From positions 26,045,925-26,109,924 of the forward strand of contig NC_132878.1 in the NCBI RefSeq assembly GCF_030463535.1: 64,000 bases of DNA. Reading direction: 5' to 3'. Shown one piece after another: positions 63,401 to 64,000 of this stretch. The DNA comes from Salminus brasiliensis. Taxonomy: Eukaryota; Chordata; Actinopteri; Characiformes; Bryconidae. Every line of letters begins with the position of its first letter. The stretch's first letter is position 1. The position numbers and the translations under genes were made by a program. The notes beneath the pieces are model-generated. The model ran no database searches, was not told the DNA's origin, and was given only the letters and a program-made list of their open reading frames with translations.

Positions 63401-64000
63401 TGTGTGAATTATGATCTAGATGGGTAGATGGGTGTTGGCTGGTTACACATTCACTAACTGCTCTGATCAGTTTATTGAACTCTTCCGTACAAACAGCATT
63501 TGAACTCATTCCTTCAAAATCTATGTACTAAAATCAAGAACCGACTTTCTTTAACTCAATCAAGTGATTAATGAAACTCCTTCTGGATGAGGAATCTAAT
63601 TAGTCTGAGCTGATTCTGAATGATCTAACAGTTCTCACCTGTTTCCTGCTTCTTTCTGTTGTAGCTGAGACTGTATCGTGTCCCCTGTGATCCTCCATTG
63701 TGCATAAATAGCAGATAGAGCTCTGATCAGTATGACAGTAGATCTCGATCAGTCTGTCATGCTGAGAGCAGATCTTCTCTTGGAGCTGGGTGGACGCTTT
63801 GACCAGCTTGTGCTTCTTCAGTCCAGGAACTTCATAGTGAGGTTTAAGATGAGTTTCACAAAAGGAGGCCAGACACATCAGACAGGACTTGATGGCTTTG
63901 AGTTTTCTCCCGGTGCAGAAATCACACTCCACATCTCCAGGTCCAGCGTAACGGGGAGCAGGAGAAGCAGCTTGGAGTTGTGTCTTCTTCAGTTTCTCCA
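59607..64000 (-). CDS. finTRIM E3 ubiquitin ligase, gene 5 (5' end outside window)
   Basis: Exons in transcription order: from beyond 64000 to 63639, then 63374-63279, 62424-62191, 61997-61838, 60547-60491, 60124-59607. The visible exon 1 part begins in the linker before B-box 1, so RING, start codon and promoter are not seen. B-box 1 (SCLMCLASFC), B-box 2, coiled coil and PRY-SPRY are intact with all visible junctions GT-AG and in phase. PRY reads LDPNTAFNYL. The B30.2 is the shortest of the set, with differences WSEVQSYS, RFNIWEQV, EWNRGGCVHIS, GWGNECGFGH and GFYVEGTVRLC. The intron 4 CTCF-like motif and tRNA-like segment are present. Confidence 0.9.
60431..60480. repeat. (TG)n microsatellite beside exon 5 of gene 5
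   Basis: About 50 bp GT run ending 11 bp from the exon 5 donor. Confidence 0.9.
61017..61031 (+). promoter_or_regulatory. CTCF-like motif, intron 4 of gene 5
   Basis: CCACCAGAGGGCAGC, identical to genes 2 and 4. Confidence 0.5.
61448..61508 (+). other. tRNA-like segment in intron 4 of gene 5
   Basis: B-box-like GGTTCAATTCC at 61496-61506; same order as in genes 2-4. Confidence 0.4.

Larger units (their letters stand above)
53356..64000. repeat. Segmental duplication unit 4 (interval 4 plus gene 5, cut by window end)
   Basis: Direct repeat of the other units. It shares the LINE/Tc1 insertion and two deletions with unit 3 but lost about 1.27 kb across the Tc1-LINE boundary. Confidence 0.85.

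Overview
The window is teleost fish genomic DNA. It has vertebrate GT-AG split genes, dense CA/GA microsatellites, fish-type LINE and Tc1 remnants, and a cluster of finTRIM genes, a TRIM subfamily expanded in teleosts. I cannot name the species.

Region 1 (1-12749, + strand) is the 3' part of a dystrophin-family gene. Twelve coding exons can be joined with consistent phases to a stop codon. They carry the EF-hand-like region, a ZZ-type zinc finger, the conserved segment after it, a coiled coil and the C-terminal tail. The residues fit dystrophin-related protein 2 (drp2) better than dystrophin or dystrobrevin. Its introns hold three tandem-repeat arrays, a MITE-like element and a tRNA-derived SINE.

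Region 2 (12750-15384) is the intergenic gap. It has the drp2 3' end, a probable solo LTR, a roughly 440 bp foldback element and about 300 bp I cannot assign.

Region 3 (15385-64000, all genes on the - strand) is a head-to-tail array of at least five finTRIM E3 ubiquitin ligase genes with units of 10.3-11.9 kb. Four are complete in the window and the fifth runs off the right edge. Each has six coding exons: RING plus two B-boxes, a 96 bp coiled-coil exon, a 234 bp coiled-coil exon, 160 bp, 57 bp, and a B30.2 (PRY-SPRY) exon. All 24 coding-strand splice junctions checked are canonical and in phase. No gene shows a frameshift or premature stop. The four visible promoters each carry an ISRE 40-45 bp upstream of the ATG, followed upstream by a GA microsatellite, which fits interferon- or virus-inducible antiviral effectors. 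The RING, B-box and coiled-coil parts are nearly identical between copies. Differences cluster in a few short B30.2 stretches, where target-binding loops are expected.

Each inter-gene interval repeats the same landmarks: a CRE/TATA/splice-donor promoter-like block, a truncated LINE 3' end, and a conserved 3' flank. Copies 2-5 also share an intron with a CTCF-like motif and a tRNA-like segment. A LINE carrying a nested Tc1 element sits in the third and fourth intervals only; the first two keep the empty site. This orders the duplications. Gene 1 is the divergent edge copy, with different introns and a C-terminal extension.
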